From: Comamonas sp. GB3 AK4-5
GTDB taxonomy: Bacteria > Pseudomonadota > Gammaproteobacteria > Burkholderiales > Burkholderiaceae_C
Reading direction: 5' to 3'
NCBI RefSeq assembly: GCF_041320665.1
Contig: NZ_CP166730.1
Location: 744,001 to 808,000, forward strand
Length of the DNA: 64,000 nucleotides
The notes under the pieces are model-generated. The model was given only the letters and a program-made list of their open reading frames with translations. It ran no database searches and was not told the DNA's origin. Below are positions 51,909 through 60,538 of the stretch, piece by piece (the first letter of the stretch is position 1; each line of letters starts with the position of its first letter). A program made the position numbers and the translations under genes.

Positions 51909-52982
51909 ATGCCTGATTCCCCAAGCACCAGCTGCTCACAAAAAAAGAGCGCGCCAAAGAGTGCACCTGCATCGGCCCGCTGGGGCTGGTTGCTGGCCCT
52001 GGGCCTCTTGCTGGCGGTGCTGCTCTGGGCCCTGGCTGTGGGCCAGTTTGCGCTGTCGCCCCAGCAGCTGGGCCAGGCGCTGTGGGCCGCGCTCACCGGC
52101 GCGCCATCGCCGCTGTCCCCGCATGCCGAGACCGTGCTGTGGAATATCCGTCTGCCGCGCATTGCGGCCGGCATGGTGGTGGGCGCGGCACTGGCAGCAG
52201 CGGGTGCGGCCTACCAGGGCATGTTCCGCAACCCCTTGGTGTCGCCCGACATTCTGGGCGTCTCGGCCGGCGCCGGCCTGGGCGCGGTGCTGGGCATTTT
52301 CATGGGCTGGAGCATGGTGATGGTGCAGTTGCTGGCCTTTGGCGGCGGCCTGGCGGCCGTGGCCGTGGTGGTGGCCGTGGCGGCCAGTGTGCGCCGCCAT
52401 GACCCGGTGCTGGTGCTGGTCTTGGCCGGCATTGCCCTGGGCGCGCTGCTGGGCGCGGGCATTGCGCTGATCAAGACCCTGGCCGACCCCAACACCCAGC
52501 TGCCCTCCATCACCTTCTGGCTCATGGGGGGGCTGAGTGCCGTCACCTTGCAGGAGGTGCGCGTTACCGCGCCGCTGATGCTGGCCGCCCTGGTGCCCCT
52601 GGTGCTGCTGCGCTGGCGCATCAATCTGCTGGGCCTGCCCGATGAAGAGGCCCTGGCCCTGGGCGTGCAAGTGGGCCGGCTGCGCTTGCTGCTGGTGGCC
52701 TGCGCCACGCTGGGCACGGCGGCGGCGGTGTCGCTGGCCGGCATTGTGGGCTGGGTGGGCCTGGTCGTGCCCCATGTGGCGCGGCTGCTGGTGGGGCCCA
52801 ACTTTGTGCGCCTGCTGCCGGCCTCGGTGCTGCTGGGCGCCGGCTTTGTGGTGGCCGCCGACACGCTGGCGCGCACGGCGGCGCGCATCGAGCTGCCGCT
52901 GGGCATTCTCACGGCTCTGGTGGGTGCGCCGTTCTTTCTCTATCTGCTGGCCCGCACCGGCCGGCGCGAGGGCGGGGAATGA
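51909..52982 (+). CDS. FecCD/BtuC/MolB-type ABC permease
   Basis: The 357-residue membrane protein has about ten segments and the family motifs IRLPRIAAGMVVGAALAAAG, NPLVSPDILGVSAGAGLG and the late GIVGWVGLVVPHVARLL. Type II importers of this group move siderophores, heme, cobalamin or, in MolBCA, molybdate and tungstate. One permease gene implies a homodimer. It overlaps the ATPase gene by four bases. The start is the ATG at 51909; the first 25 residues are polar and cytoplasmic. Confidence 0.92.
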   Translation: MPDSPSTSCSQKKSAPKSAPASARWGWLLALGLLLAVLLWALAVGQFALSPQQLGQALWAALTGAPSPLSPHAETVLWNIRLPRIAAGMVVGAALAAAGAAYQGMFRNPLVSPDILGVSAGAGLGAVLGIFMGWSMVMVQLLAFGGGLAAVAVVVAVAASVRRHDPVLVLVLAGIALGALLGAGIALIKTLADPNTQLPSITFWLMGGLSAVTLQEVRVTAPLMLAALVPLVLLRWRINLLGLPDEEALALGVQVGRLRLLLVACATLGTAAAVSLAGIVGWVGLVVPHVARLLVGPNFVRLLPASVLLGAGFVVAADTLARTAARIELPLGILTALVGAPFFLYLLARTGRREGGE

Positions 52983-53764
52983 CGCTGCCGCATACCGCCA
53001 TCCCCGTGCTGCAGCTGCAGCAGCTGCGCACCGGCCATGGCCGCCGCGTGGTGGGCGAGGGGCTGAACCTGGAGATTGCCGCCGGCGAGGTGCTGTGCCT
53101 GCTGGGGCCCAACGGCTGTGGCAAAACCACGTTGTTTCGCACCGTGCTGGGCCTGCTGGCACCCCTGGGTGGCCAGGTGCTGGTGCAGGCCCAGGCGGTG
53201 CAGCGCTGGCCGCGCGCCGAGTTTGCACGCCGCGTGGGCTATGTGCCCCAGGCGCAGAACGGGGTGTTTGCCTTCAGCGTGCTGGACATGGTGTTGATGG
53301 GCCGCGCCGCGCGCCTGCCGGCCCTGGCCCAGCCTTCGGCCGCCGACCGCGCCCTGGCCCTGCAATGCCTGGAGCGTCTGGGCATGGCCCATCTGGCGCC
53401 GCGCCGCTATACCGAACTCAGCGGGGGCGAGCGCCAGTTGGTGCTGATCGCCCGGGCCCTGGCCCAGGAGCCGTTGCTGCTGGTGATGGACGAGCCCGCC
53501 GCCAGCCTGGACTTTGGCAACCAGATTCGGGTGCTGGCCCAGATTGCCGCGCTGCGAAGCCAGGGCATGGCGGTGCTGATGTCCACCCACCAGCCCGAGC
53601 ACGCGCTGCGCGTGGCCGACCGCATCGCCCTGCTGGGCCAGGGCCGGCTGCTGGCCGTGGGTGCGCCGCATGCTACGGCCACGCCCTCGGCGCTGGCCGC
53701 GCTTTATGGCGTGGAAGAGGCAGAGATTGCGGCCCATCTGCGGGCCGCAACGCCGGGGCGCTGA
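52979..53764 (+). CDS. ATPase of the FecE/BtuD/MolC-type ABC importer
   Basis: The 261-residue cytoplasmic ATPase has Walker A GPNGCGKTT, Q-loop VPQAQNG, signature LSGGERQ, Walker B LLLVMDEP and the switch His in STHQPEHA. It overlaps the permease gene by four bases and completes the importer. The combination of one binding protein, one permease and one ATPase matches MolBCA and BtuFCD. Confidence 0.93.
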   Translation: MTLPHTAIPVLQLQQLRTGHGRRVVGEGLNLEIAAGEVLCLLGPNGCGKTTLFRTVLGLLAPLGGQVLVQAQAVQRWPRAEFARRVGYVPQAQNGVFAFSVLDMVLMGRAARLPALAQPSAADRALALQCLERLGMAHLAPRRYTELSGGERQLVLIARALAQEPLLLVMDEPAASLDFGNQIRVLAQIAALRSQGMAVLMSTHQPEHALRVADRIALLGQGRLLAVGAPHATATPSALAALYGVEEAEIAAHLRAATPGR

Positions 53765-53792
53765 GGTTCGCGCACTCGCGGGGAGGCAGCCC

Positions 53793-54554
53793 TCATGGCT
53801 GCGCTGGCTGGTTTTTGGGGCGTGGCCGGCAGGTTGGCGGTGTACTGGTGGCAGACGGCGCTTCGCCCTCCTTGGAGAAGGCCTGCGCATCTGCCGCCAT
53901 GTTTGCCGTGCTGTCTGGGCACCACGGCAGTGGGGCGGGTGCCAGCTTGCTCGCCGCAGCATTGGTCTGACGCTCTTGTGGCAAAGGCATGCGCTTCGTC
54001 ACATGTTCTGCGGGTGGAGCGTGCTCCATGGCCTGGTGAGCCTGGCTGGCCTGGTTCTTCTTGGCCTCCGCAAGGCTGTCATGGCGCCGCGCAGAGGCCG
54101 ATGGGCTGGGCTGAGGCATGGGCGCTGGCGGCGCCGCTGCGGGCGAGGTTGATGCGGCCCTATCGGCAGACATGTCCGCGCTTGGGGACAAGGTTTCGGC
54201 GGCAGGTGCGCGATGGGCACCGTGGCTGGCGTCGCCCCACCATGTGGTTTGCAGCATCAACCAACCCACCAGGCCCAGGGTCACCATACCGCCCAAGGCA
54301 TGGCGCCGCCATTGCCTGTCGTTGGCTGCAGGCTGGGGGGAGGTCTGGGATGCCGCTGGCTTTTCCAGGTCGGCCGGGCCATGCTGCGCTGCAGCCGCAT
54401 GTGCAGACCCTTGCCGCGCCTTGGCCTGCTGGCGGGCGTAGGCCAGGATGCGTTCGCTGCTGGCCACATCCGGCCCACGGTCCTCGACAACCGCATCCAG
54501 GTAAACGGAGCGCAGGCCATCGGGTTGGGGCTCGTGGGGTGTGGGGTGTTTCAT
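53793..54554 (-). CDS. Putative membrane anti-sigma factor
   Basis: This 253-residue protein has one membrane segment (about residues 86-105, LGGMVTLGLVGWLML) between a polar cytoplasmic N-terminal region and an Ala/Pro/Ser-rich C-terminal part that should face the periplasm. I recognise no named domain. Its start overlaps the stop of an ECF sigma-factor gene by four bases, and this is the usual place for the cognate anti-sigma factor. AGGAG precedes the ATG at 54554. Confidence 0.6.
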   Translation of the reverse strand: MKHPTPHEPQPDGLRSVYLDAVVEDRGPDVASSERILAYARQQAKARQGSAHAAAAQHGPADLEKPAASQTSPQPAANDRQWRRHALGGMVTLGLVGWLMLQTTWWGDASHGAHRAPAAETLSPSADMSADRAASTSPAAAPPAPMPQPSPSASARRHDSLAEAKKNQASQAHQAMEHAPPAEHVTKRMPLPQERQTNAAASKLAPAPLPWCPDSTANMAADAQAFSKEGEAPSATSTPPTCRPRPKNQPAQP

Positions 54555-55156
54555 CTCAGCTCCTGGAGCGCCGTGCGCAGTTTGGCGCGTGCATAGCGCA
54601 AACGGCTTTTGGCCGTTTCCTCGCTCACGCCCGTGGCCTCGGCAATCTCGGCCAGTGACATATCGGCCTCCACCTGCAGCAAAAAACACGCGCGTTGTTC
54701 GGGCGGCAGGCTGGCGACAGCGGCCAGCAAGGCGCGGGCGGTCAGTTGCCGGTCCACACAATATTCGGGCTCGGACCCCGAGGCCGCAAACAGGCTGTCG
54801 GCCAGGCCCAGGGCTTCCTCGCTGTCTTCATTCAGGCTGATCGTGGGCTTGCGACGGCGCCAATGGTCCACCAGCCGGTGGTGGGCCATGGTGAACAACC
54901 AGGTGGTGAATTTGCTGCGAACTTCATAGCTGGCAGCACCATCCACCACTGCAAACCAAAGGTCCTGGCTCATGTCATCGGCCAGGGCTGCGTCTGCGGT
55001 GTTACGGAAAAAATAGCGCCATAGGCGCTGGCAGTGCCGCGCATAGAGCGGTGCGAAGGCCGCAGCTTCTCCTGCGGCATAGGCACACATCAGCGCTTCG
55101 TCTTTCAGGGCAGAGAGTGGGGCGGGCGTCAACGCGTTCACGGCCATGCGCCCCAT
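54551..55156 (-). CDS. ECF-family RNA polymerase sigma factor
   Basis: This roughly 200-residue protein has sigma region 2 (FAPLYARHCQRLWRYFFRN, DDMSQDLWFAVV, then FTTWLFTMAHHRLVDHWRR) and region 4 (LPPEQRACFLLQVEADMSL, AEIAEATGVSEETAKSRLRYA). It directs RNA polymerase to stress-type promoters. The start is uncertain: ATG at 55156 or at 55147. A probable anti-sigma gene overlaps its 3' end, and a secreted-protein gene lies 64 bases upstream on the same strand. Its target promoters cannot be told from the window. Confidence 0.87.
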   Translation of the reverse strand: MGRMAVNALTPAPLSALKDEALMCAYAAGEAAAFAPLYARHCQRLWRYFFRNTADAALADDMSQDLWFAVVDGAASYEVRSKFTTWLFTMAHHRLVDHWRRRKPTISLNEDSEEALGLADSLFAASGSEPEYCVDRQLTARALLAAVASLPPEQRACFLLQVEADMSLAEIAEATGVSEETAKSRLRYARAKLRTALQELR

Positions 55157-55220
55157 TATGCAAACCTGGCCCGCGCGGCCTGTGCGCCCGCGGCCTGCGG
55201 CGGCATTTCGTGGTCTGGGT

Positions 55221-56123
55221 TCACTGGGCAGGGGGATCGACCACAAAGCCATCATCTGGAAAAGGCCGTGGCTTGCGCTGCACGCGGGGAGGGGGCGGCT
55301 TGGGAATCACGCCCTTGGCGACCAGATTGGCATAGCTGTCGTAGCGGATGTGCACCAGCTGCTCGGGCCGCGCGGTGGCGCTGTCGACGCTGGTGGTGGA
55401 CACATGGGAGGTTTCGATGGCGCCATGGCCTGTGCCCAAGGAGGGCGTAGGCGCCGCAGGGGCCGAGCGTGGGGCAGATTTCTCGGCCTGGCGCATGGCC
55501 GGTGCGCTGGACGCCGATGCACGCGGCGCTGCCATATCCGCCGCCGCGGCAGATTCCGCCGAGTTGCTGCGGGCGCTGGATTCGTAGCTGGAGCGGTCGT
55601 TGGGCTGATAGGCAATGCGCAGTGCTTTTTCCCGAAACAGCGCCACCCCGATGACGCCGACGTCCTGGGGTCGGCCCGTACGGCTGGCATAAGACATATC
55701 GCTTTCCGAGAAGTAGAAAGCGGCGACCTTGTCCAGGCTCTTGCGCCAGCCCGCGATATCGGCGGCTTCGCCAGCGTCGAACACATAGCCGTCATCCGGC
55801 CGCGCTGCAGCGCGCTTGCCCGTGAGTACGTTCAGACCATCGACGCTGATCACGCCCATGATGCGATCGTCCGTGGTGTTGTGCACGCGAACGGCGTAGT
55901 TGGCGCCGGGCCGCCCCGCGACCCAGTATTCGCCCTGGTGGCGGTAGACCGGCAAGACCTTGCCGCTGGCACGCTCCACGATGCGGATCGTGGCCAGCGG
56001 CCCCGTTGGGGCCACTGGCAGGGAGGTGGCGCCTGCGCAGGCCGCAGCCAGCCAGACCGCAGCGGCCAGGCCGCCATGCCAGCTCGCTCGGCGCGAGGCA
56101 GCCGCGAAAGGGGAAAAGCGCAT
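55221..56123 (-). CDS. Secreted protein of a conserved uncharacterised family
   Basis: The 300-residue product has a signal peptide (cleavage near ACAGA). A conserved globular part spans residues 40-170 and includes YAVRVHNTTDDRIMGVISVDG, DIAGWRKS and ASRTGRPQDVGVIGVALF. This family recurs in proteobacteria, but I know no assigned function. A low-complexity Ala/Ser/Pro region follows, then a proline-rich C terminus. GGAG precedes the ATG. It is the first gene of a likely operon with the ECF sigma and anti-sigma genes, so it may be a target or part of the envelope signal. Confidence 0.7.
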   Translation of the reverse strand: MRFSPFAAASRRASWHGGLAAAVWLAAACAGATSLPVAPTGPLATIRIVERASGKVLPVYRHQGEYWVAGRPGANYAVRVHNTTDDRIMGVISVDGLNVLTGKRAAARPDDGYVFDAGEAADIAGWRKSLDKVAAFYFSESDMSYASRTGRPQDVGVIGVALFREKALRIAYQPNDRSSYESSARSNSAESAAAADMAAPRASASSAPAMRQAEKSAPRSAPAAPTPSLGTGHGAIETSHVSTTSVDSATARPEQLVHIRYDSYANLVAKGVIPKPPPPRVQRKPRPFPDDGFVVDPPAQ

Positions 56124-56254
56124 GGATCTCTCCGAAAGAAGTCGATGACATACGCTGAAACGCGGCACATGCTGGGACGGGGTTAAATCCGGCTGCGGTA
56201 ATTGTTAGTACATGTAACGCAATCTTTTCTCACCCCACCTCACGGTGCGGTGCT

Positions 56255-57244
56255 TTAGTTCGCCTCGGCGCCGGACTGCTTGACCACCTGCTTCCACTGC
56301 TGGAATTCCTTTTCCTGGCGGGCCGCCAGCTGCTGCGGGCCGTCATGCATGGCGGTGACGCCCAGTTGCTGGAAGCGTTGCTGCAGTGCCGGGTTTTTCA
56401 TCGCGGCCTGTACGGCGGCATAAAGGCGGTCCACCACCGCCGTGGGGGTGCCGCGCGGGGCGTAGAAGGCCACCCACAGGTCGCCGCTGAAGCCGGGCAG
56501 CGCCTCGGCAATCGCCGGCACATCGGGCAGCAGGGCCACGCGGCTGGCGCTGCTCACGCCGATGGCGCGCAGCTTGCCGCCTTTGACGGCTTCCACGGCC
56601 GAGGGCAGGCTGGCAAACAGCATGGGGGCCTGGTTGCCCATCACATCGCTCATGGCCGGGGCCACGCCCTTGTAGGGCACATGCTGCAGCCCTAATTTTC
56701 CCTGTTCATTCAGCATCTCGCCCAGCAGGTGGTTCAGCGTGCCGCTGCCGGCCGAGGCGTACTGGTAGTAATGCTGGGGCTTGGCTTTGACGACGGCCAG
56801 AAACTCCTGCAGATTGTTGGCCGGGAACGAGGGGTGTACGCACAGCACGTTCGGCACCGAGCCCACGGCGGCAATGGGCATGAAGTCCTGGATGGGGTCA
56901 AAGCCCGGCTTTTTGTAGACCCAGGGCACGATCAGCTGGTTGCTGTTGGCGGTGAACAGAATGTTGTAGCCATCGGGCTGCTCGCGCTTGGCGGCCTGGG
57001 TGCCGATCACGCCACCGGCTCCCGCTTTGTTATTGATCACCAGGGGCTGGCCCAGTTGCACCGCCATCTGCTCGGCCATGATGCGCGCCACGATGTCCAC
57101 CGTGCCGCCCGGGGCGGTGGGCACGGTGATGGTGATGGGCTTGTCCGGGTAGGCCGCCAGCGCGGCAGAGGACCAGGCCAGGGTGGCGGTGGCGCAGGCC
57201 AGCAAGGCGATGCGGCGGGACAGGGAAGCAGGGGTCTTGGCCAT
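56255..57244 (-). CDS. Bug/TctC-family periplasmic substrate-binding protein
   Basis: The 329-residue protein has a signal peptide (cleavage at AALAA) and Bug-family segments YPDKPITITVPTAPGGTVD, NNKAGAGGVIG, and YKGVAPAMSDVMGNQ. It follows the amidase gene on the same strand by 76 bases, so it may bind an amide or the carboxylate that the amidase yields. The ATG at 57244 starts the signal peptide; upstream extension of the frame has no similarity. No TctAB genes are near. Confidence 0.9.
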   Translation of the reverse strand: MAKTPASLSRRIALLACATATLAWSSAALAAYPDKPITITVPTAPGGTVDIVARIMAEQMAVQLGQPLVINNKAGAGGVIGTQAAKREQPDGYNILFTANSNQLIVPWVYKKPGFDPIQDFMPIAAVGSVPNVLCVHPSFPANNLQEFLAVVKAKPQHYYQYASAGSGTLNHLLGEMLNEQGKLGLQHVPYKGVAPAMSDVMGNQAPMLFASLPSAVEAVKGGKLRAIGVSSASRVALLPDVPAIAEALPGFSGDLWVAFYAPRGTPTAVVDRLYAAVQAAMKNPALQQRFQQLGVTAMHDGPQQLAARQEKEFQQWKQVVKQSGAEAN

Positions 57245-57320
57245 GAAAGCTCCAGTGCAAAAAGGACCGAGGGAAAAAGTCATCCAAAAAATGGGCGAGG
57301 GGGAGGGAGAAAGTCGGCGC

Positions 57321-58613
57321 TCAGGCTGGCGTATTGGCAGGTGTTCTGGCACGCCGGTCCAGCAGCGGGTGCAGGGTTTCGGCCCAGGCCAGCAGCGCAT
57401 GGTCCCAGCCGGGGCGGGCCACCAGCATCACGCCCAGGGGCAGCTCGTTGTCACTCCAGCCCGTGGGCAGGTGCAGACAGGGCCAGCCCAGCACCGACCA
57501 GCCTTTGTTGAAGCCGGATTCACCGGTATGGGCCAGCCCTTGGGGCGCGGCGCTGATGGCCCCCGTGGTCATCACCAGATCGGCATCGCCGAAGTAGCGG
57601 CGCCATGCACCGCGTTCCTGCGCCTGCCATTGCAGGCTGTCCTGGTAGTGGCCCGTGGAAATGCCCAGGCCCCGTTGCACGGTGGCCTGCAGTGCGGGGC
57701 TGAGGTGGCGGAACTGCGTGGGCGTCAGCCGCTGCAGCTGCAGCGCCATCTCGTGGTGCACCAGCAGGCTGTGGGTGGCTATCAGCTGCTGGGTGGCAGC
57801 GGGCGTCTCTGCCTTGTCCAGGGTATGTCCGTGGCGCTGCAGGTCGGAGACCGCCGTGTCCAGCACGCGGCGGGCATCGGGGGCCAGCGTGAAACCGGGG
57901 TGCTCATGCAAGACGGCAATGCGTGGCGAGACTTTGGGTGGCAGAGGTGCCTCTCCGGCCGACAGCAGCACCTGGGCCACGCGCCGGGCCGTGGACATGC
58001 TGTGGGCAAACCAGCCAATGGCATCCAGCGAAGGGCACATGACGCGCATGCCCTCGCGCGGCACCCGGCCGTAAGTGGGCTTGAAGCCCAGCACGCCGCA
58101 GTAGGCAGCGGGGCGGATCATCGAGCCCCCCGTCTGGGTGCCCAGCGCAAAGGGCACCATGCCGGCCGCCACGGCAGCGGCCGAGCCGCTGGACGAGCCG
58201 CCGGGGGTGTGGTCATGCCGGTGTGGGTTGCAGGTCGGGCCGGGCGTGACATGGGCAAACTCTGCCGTCACCGTCTTGCCTATGGGGGTGGCGCCGGCCT
58301 GGCGCAAGCGGGCCACGCATGGTGCGTCCTGGGCCTGGGGCACGGGAACGGACAGGGGCGAGCCACACAGCGTGGGCATGCCGGCCACATCCAGCACATC
58401 CTTGACGCCAAAGTTCAGCCCTGCCAGGGGGCCCTGTGCAAGGGGGGCAAAGACCGGCTCGCGCGCCAGATAGGCCCAGGCCCGCAGCTGGGTGTCCTGC
58501 TGCGCAATCTCGGTCAGCACCTGCTCCGGCGCCGAGCGCAGGGAGGGGGGACTGGAGGGGGACAGGGTGGCGTAAGTCACGGATCGGGGTTTTCCAAACA
58601 CAATGCTGCGCAT
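57321..58613 (-). CDS. Amidase-signature family hydrolase
   Basis: The 430-residue enzyme carries the Ser-cisSer-Lys machinery: Lys71 in FGVKDVLD, and the serines in PGGSSSGSAAAVAAG. The GTQTGGSMIRPA and YGRVPREG segments follow, as is standard. The family hydrolyses amides to acids and ammonia; the substrate here is unknown. It lies between a Bug binding-protein gene on the same strand and a divergent LysR gene, which suggests a small uptake-and-hydrolysis unit. The chosen ATG is 48 bases from the LysR start. Confidence 0.9.
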   Translation of the reverse strand: MRSIVFGKPRSVTYATLSPSSPPSLRSAPEQVLTEIAQQDTQLRAWAYLAREPVFAPLAQGPLAGLNFGVKDVLDVAGMPTLCGSPLSVPVPQAQDAPCVARLRQAGATPIGKTVTAEFAHVTPGPTCNPHRHDHTPGGSSSGSAAAVAAGMVPFALGTQTGGSMIRPAAYCGVLGFKPTYGRVPREGMRVMCPSLDAIGWFAHSMSTARRVAQVLLSAGEAPLPPKVSPRIAVLHEHPGFTLAPDARRVLDTAVSDLQRHGHTLDKAETPAATQQLIATHSLLVHHEMALQLQRLTPTQFRHLSPALQATVQRGLGISTGHYQDSLQWQAQERGAWRRYFGDADLVMTTGAISAAPQGLAHTGESGFNKGWSVLGWPCLHLPTGWSDNELPLGVMLVARPGWDHALLAWAETLHPLLDRRARTPANTPA

Positions 58614-58661
58614 GCTAGGCAGGGTGTTTTGTTCCGTCCAATTCGAAATCAAGGGGAGACT

Positions 58662-59582
58662 ATGACGCGTTCCGACACAATGGCCGTCGATGATCGTCAG
58701 CTGGCCTGCTTTCTGGCGGCCGCCGATGAGTTGCACTTCGGCCGGGCCGCGGCGCGCATGCACATGAGCCAGCCGCCCTTCAGCCAGCAGATCCGCAGGC
58801 TGGAGGCCAGTGTGGGCACGGCGCTGTTTATTCGCACCACCCGTTCGGTGCGGCTGACGCCGGCCGGTGAGGTGATGTACCAGCATGCCCGCGAGATTGC
58901 CGCGCAGACCCAGCGCATGCTGCGCGCCGTGCGCCAGGCTGCGGTAGGAGATGGTGGCACGCTGGTGGTGGGGCTGGCGCCCACGGTGATGTATTCGCCG
59001 CTGGCGGATGCGCTGTACCGCTACCGGGCGCAGCACCCCCAGGTCACGCTGGAGCTGCGGGAGATGAACTCCAACACCATGCAGGCCATGCTGCAGTCCC
59101 GCTCCATCGATGTGGCCTTGATGCGGCCCATGGCAGTCTGCGCCGAGATCGCCTGCATGGAGGTGTTTCATGAGCCCATGGTGGTGGCGTTGCGGCGTGA
59201 TCACCCCTGGGCCACGCAGCGGCGCATCACAGCCGAGCAGTTGCAGCAGCTGCCGCTGCTGGGCTATGCGCAGGCCGGGTCGCCGTATTTTCGGCAGGTG
59301 CTGCAGAACCTGTTCCAGGCACTGGACGTGCAGCCGCACATCGTGCAGGAAAGCCAGATCCCGACGCTGTTGACGCTGGTGGAGATTGGCGTGGGTGCTG
59401 CCATCGTGCCGTGGACGCTGTCACGCCAGCGCACCGAGAGCCTGAAGTTTCTGCCGCTGCAGACCGATGGGGTACAGGCCAGGGCCTGCATCGTGGCGGC
59501 CTGGCACCGAGGGGTGTTGCACACCACGCGCGATGTCTTCGTCGCCGCCATGCCTTGCGAGAGCGACACGGTAGAGCAGTGA
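58662..59582 (+). CDS. LysR-family regulator of the amidase-Bug operon
   Basis: This 306-residue protein has a LysR winged helix (FLAAADELHFGRAAARMHM, SQPPFSQQIRRLE) and an effector-binding domain of the BenM/CatM-like type (VVGLAPTVMYSPL). The ATG at 58662 follows AAGGGGAG. The frame is open far upstream, but that part is antisense to the amidase. The divergent arrangement with a 48-base gap implies control of the amidase operon. Confidence 0.9.
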   Translation: MTRSDTMAVDDRQLACFLAAADELHFGRAAARMHMSQPPFSQQIRRLEASVGTALFIRTTRSVRLTPAGEVMYQHAREIAAQTQRMLRAVRQAAVGDGGTLVVGLAPTVMYSPLADALYRYRAQHPQVTLELREMNSNTMQAMLQSRSIDVALMRPMAVCAEIACMEVFHEPMVVALRRDHPWATQRRITAEQLQQLPLLGYAQAGSPYFRQVLQNLFQALDVQPHIVQESQIPTLLTLVEIGVGAAIVPWTLSRQRTESLKFLPLQTDGVQARACIVAAWHRGVLHTTRDVFVAAMPCESDTVEQ

Positions 59583-59619
59583 ATGCTTTGGCCAGGGCCT
59601 GCATGGCGTACAGTGGGCC

Positions 59620-60264
59620 ATGCCTGTCGACCGCCCTGTTCACCCCGTTTCACCAGCCCCTGTGGCGGCCTTTGATTTTGACGGCACCTTGAGCGTGGGC
59701 GACAGCCTGCAGGACTTTGCCCGCTACAGCCTGGGCCGGGCCGGCTGGCTGTGGGCCGCGCTGCGCACCGTGCCGGCGCTGCTGGCCTGGCGTGTGGGAT
59801 TGGGCAGCCGCCAGCAGGCGAAACAGGCTTTTTTGCGTGCCTGTTGGGGTGGGCAGGACGGCGCTGCGCTGCAGGCCCTGGGCGAGCGCTATGCGCGCGA
59901 ACGCCTGCCGCAGCTGCTGCGCCCGGAGATGCTGGAGCAGGTACAGCAGCACCGTGCGCTAGGCCATAGGCTGGTACTGGTCAGCGCATCCCCTGCGTTT
60001 TATTTGCGCCCCTGGGCGCTGCAGGCCGGCTTTGATGCGGTGCTGGCCACCGAGCTGGATTTGCAAGGCCGTTTTACGGCCCATCTGCACCGGCCCAACT
60101 GCTGGGGGCCGCACAAGGTGGAACGCCTGGCTGGGTGGCTTAATACAGAGCCTGTAGCCCTGGCTTATGCCTATGGCGATAGCCGGGGCGACCGGGAAAT
60201 GCTGGCCTGCGCCCACCACCCCTGGCTGCGCGGCAGCGGGCTGCCTTTACCGCCCTTGTTCTGA
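59620..60264 (+). CDS. HAD-superfamily IB phosphatase, SerB-like
   Basis: This 214-residue enzyme has HAD motif I FDFDGTLS (nucleophile Asp), motif II LVSASP, the Lys in GPHKVERL and motif IV YGDSRGDREML. HAD-IB members include phosphoserine phosphatase relatives and small-molecule phosphatases; the substrate is unknown. It lies 37 bases after the LysR gene and may be co-transcribed. Its stop codon touches the long copy of repeat family 4. Confidence 0.87.
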   Translation: MPVDRPVHPVSPAPVAAFDFDGTLSVGDSLQDFARYSLGRAGWLWAALRTVPALLAWRVGLGSRQQAKQAFLRACWGGQDGAALQALGERYARERLPQLLRPEMLEQVQQHRALGHRLVLVSASPAFYLRPWALQAGFDAVLATELDLQGRFTAHLHRPNCWGPHKVERLAGWLNTEPVALAYAYGDSRGDREMLACAHHPWLRGSGLPLPPLF

Positions 60265-60519
60265 GAACGTGTTCAATGTCTCTACGCAGGCGCGTTGGAG
60301 CGCAATCGGGATGAGTTCGAGTCGATGGGGCGCAGCTTGCACCCCTGTGCAAGCAAGCTTCAGCGCGAAGAAATCGCCCGATTTCGCTCCAACCCTGCGG
60401 GCCAGTGGTTTTGCGGGCGGTCTGCTGTGTTGCGAATCCTCGCAATAGTGCGGTATCGCGCCTTGTATTCCATCCCGCAAAGACACTGGCGCGCCGCGAG
60501 GAGACTTCGAACACGTTCT
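60264..60519. repeat. Intergenic repeat family 4, long form with terminal inverted repeats
   Basis: AGAACGTGTTCAATGTCTC (60264-60282) and its partial complement (60501-60519, ending CACGTTCT) bound a 256-base element. Inside the ends are TACGCAGGCGCG and GCGCCGCGAG, the same blocks fused in the short copy at 42389-42445. The 195-base interior has no convincing gene. It fills the gap between the HAD gene and the exporter gene. Confidence 0.72.
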
Positions 60520-60538
60520 GAAGCAAAAGCGCGGTTGC

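Noticed and set aside
57183..58661. Plus-strand upstream extension of the LysR frame (about 490 codons)
   Set aside because: It runs antisense to the amidase, shows no similarity, and the LysR N terminus starts cleanly at 58662 with a good ribosome binding site.
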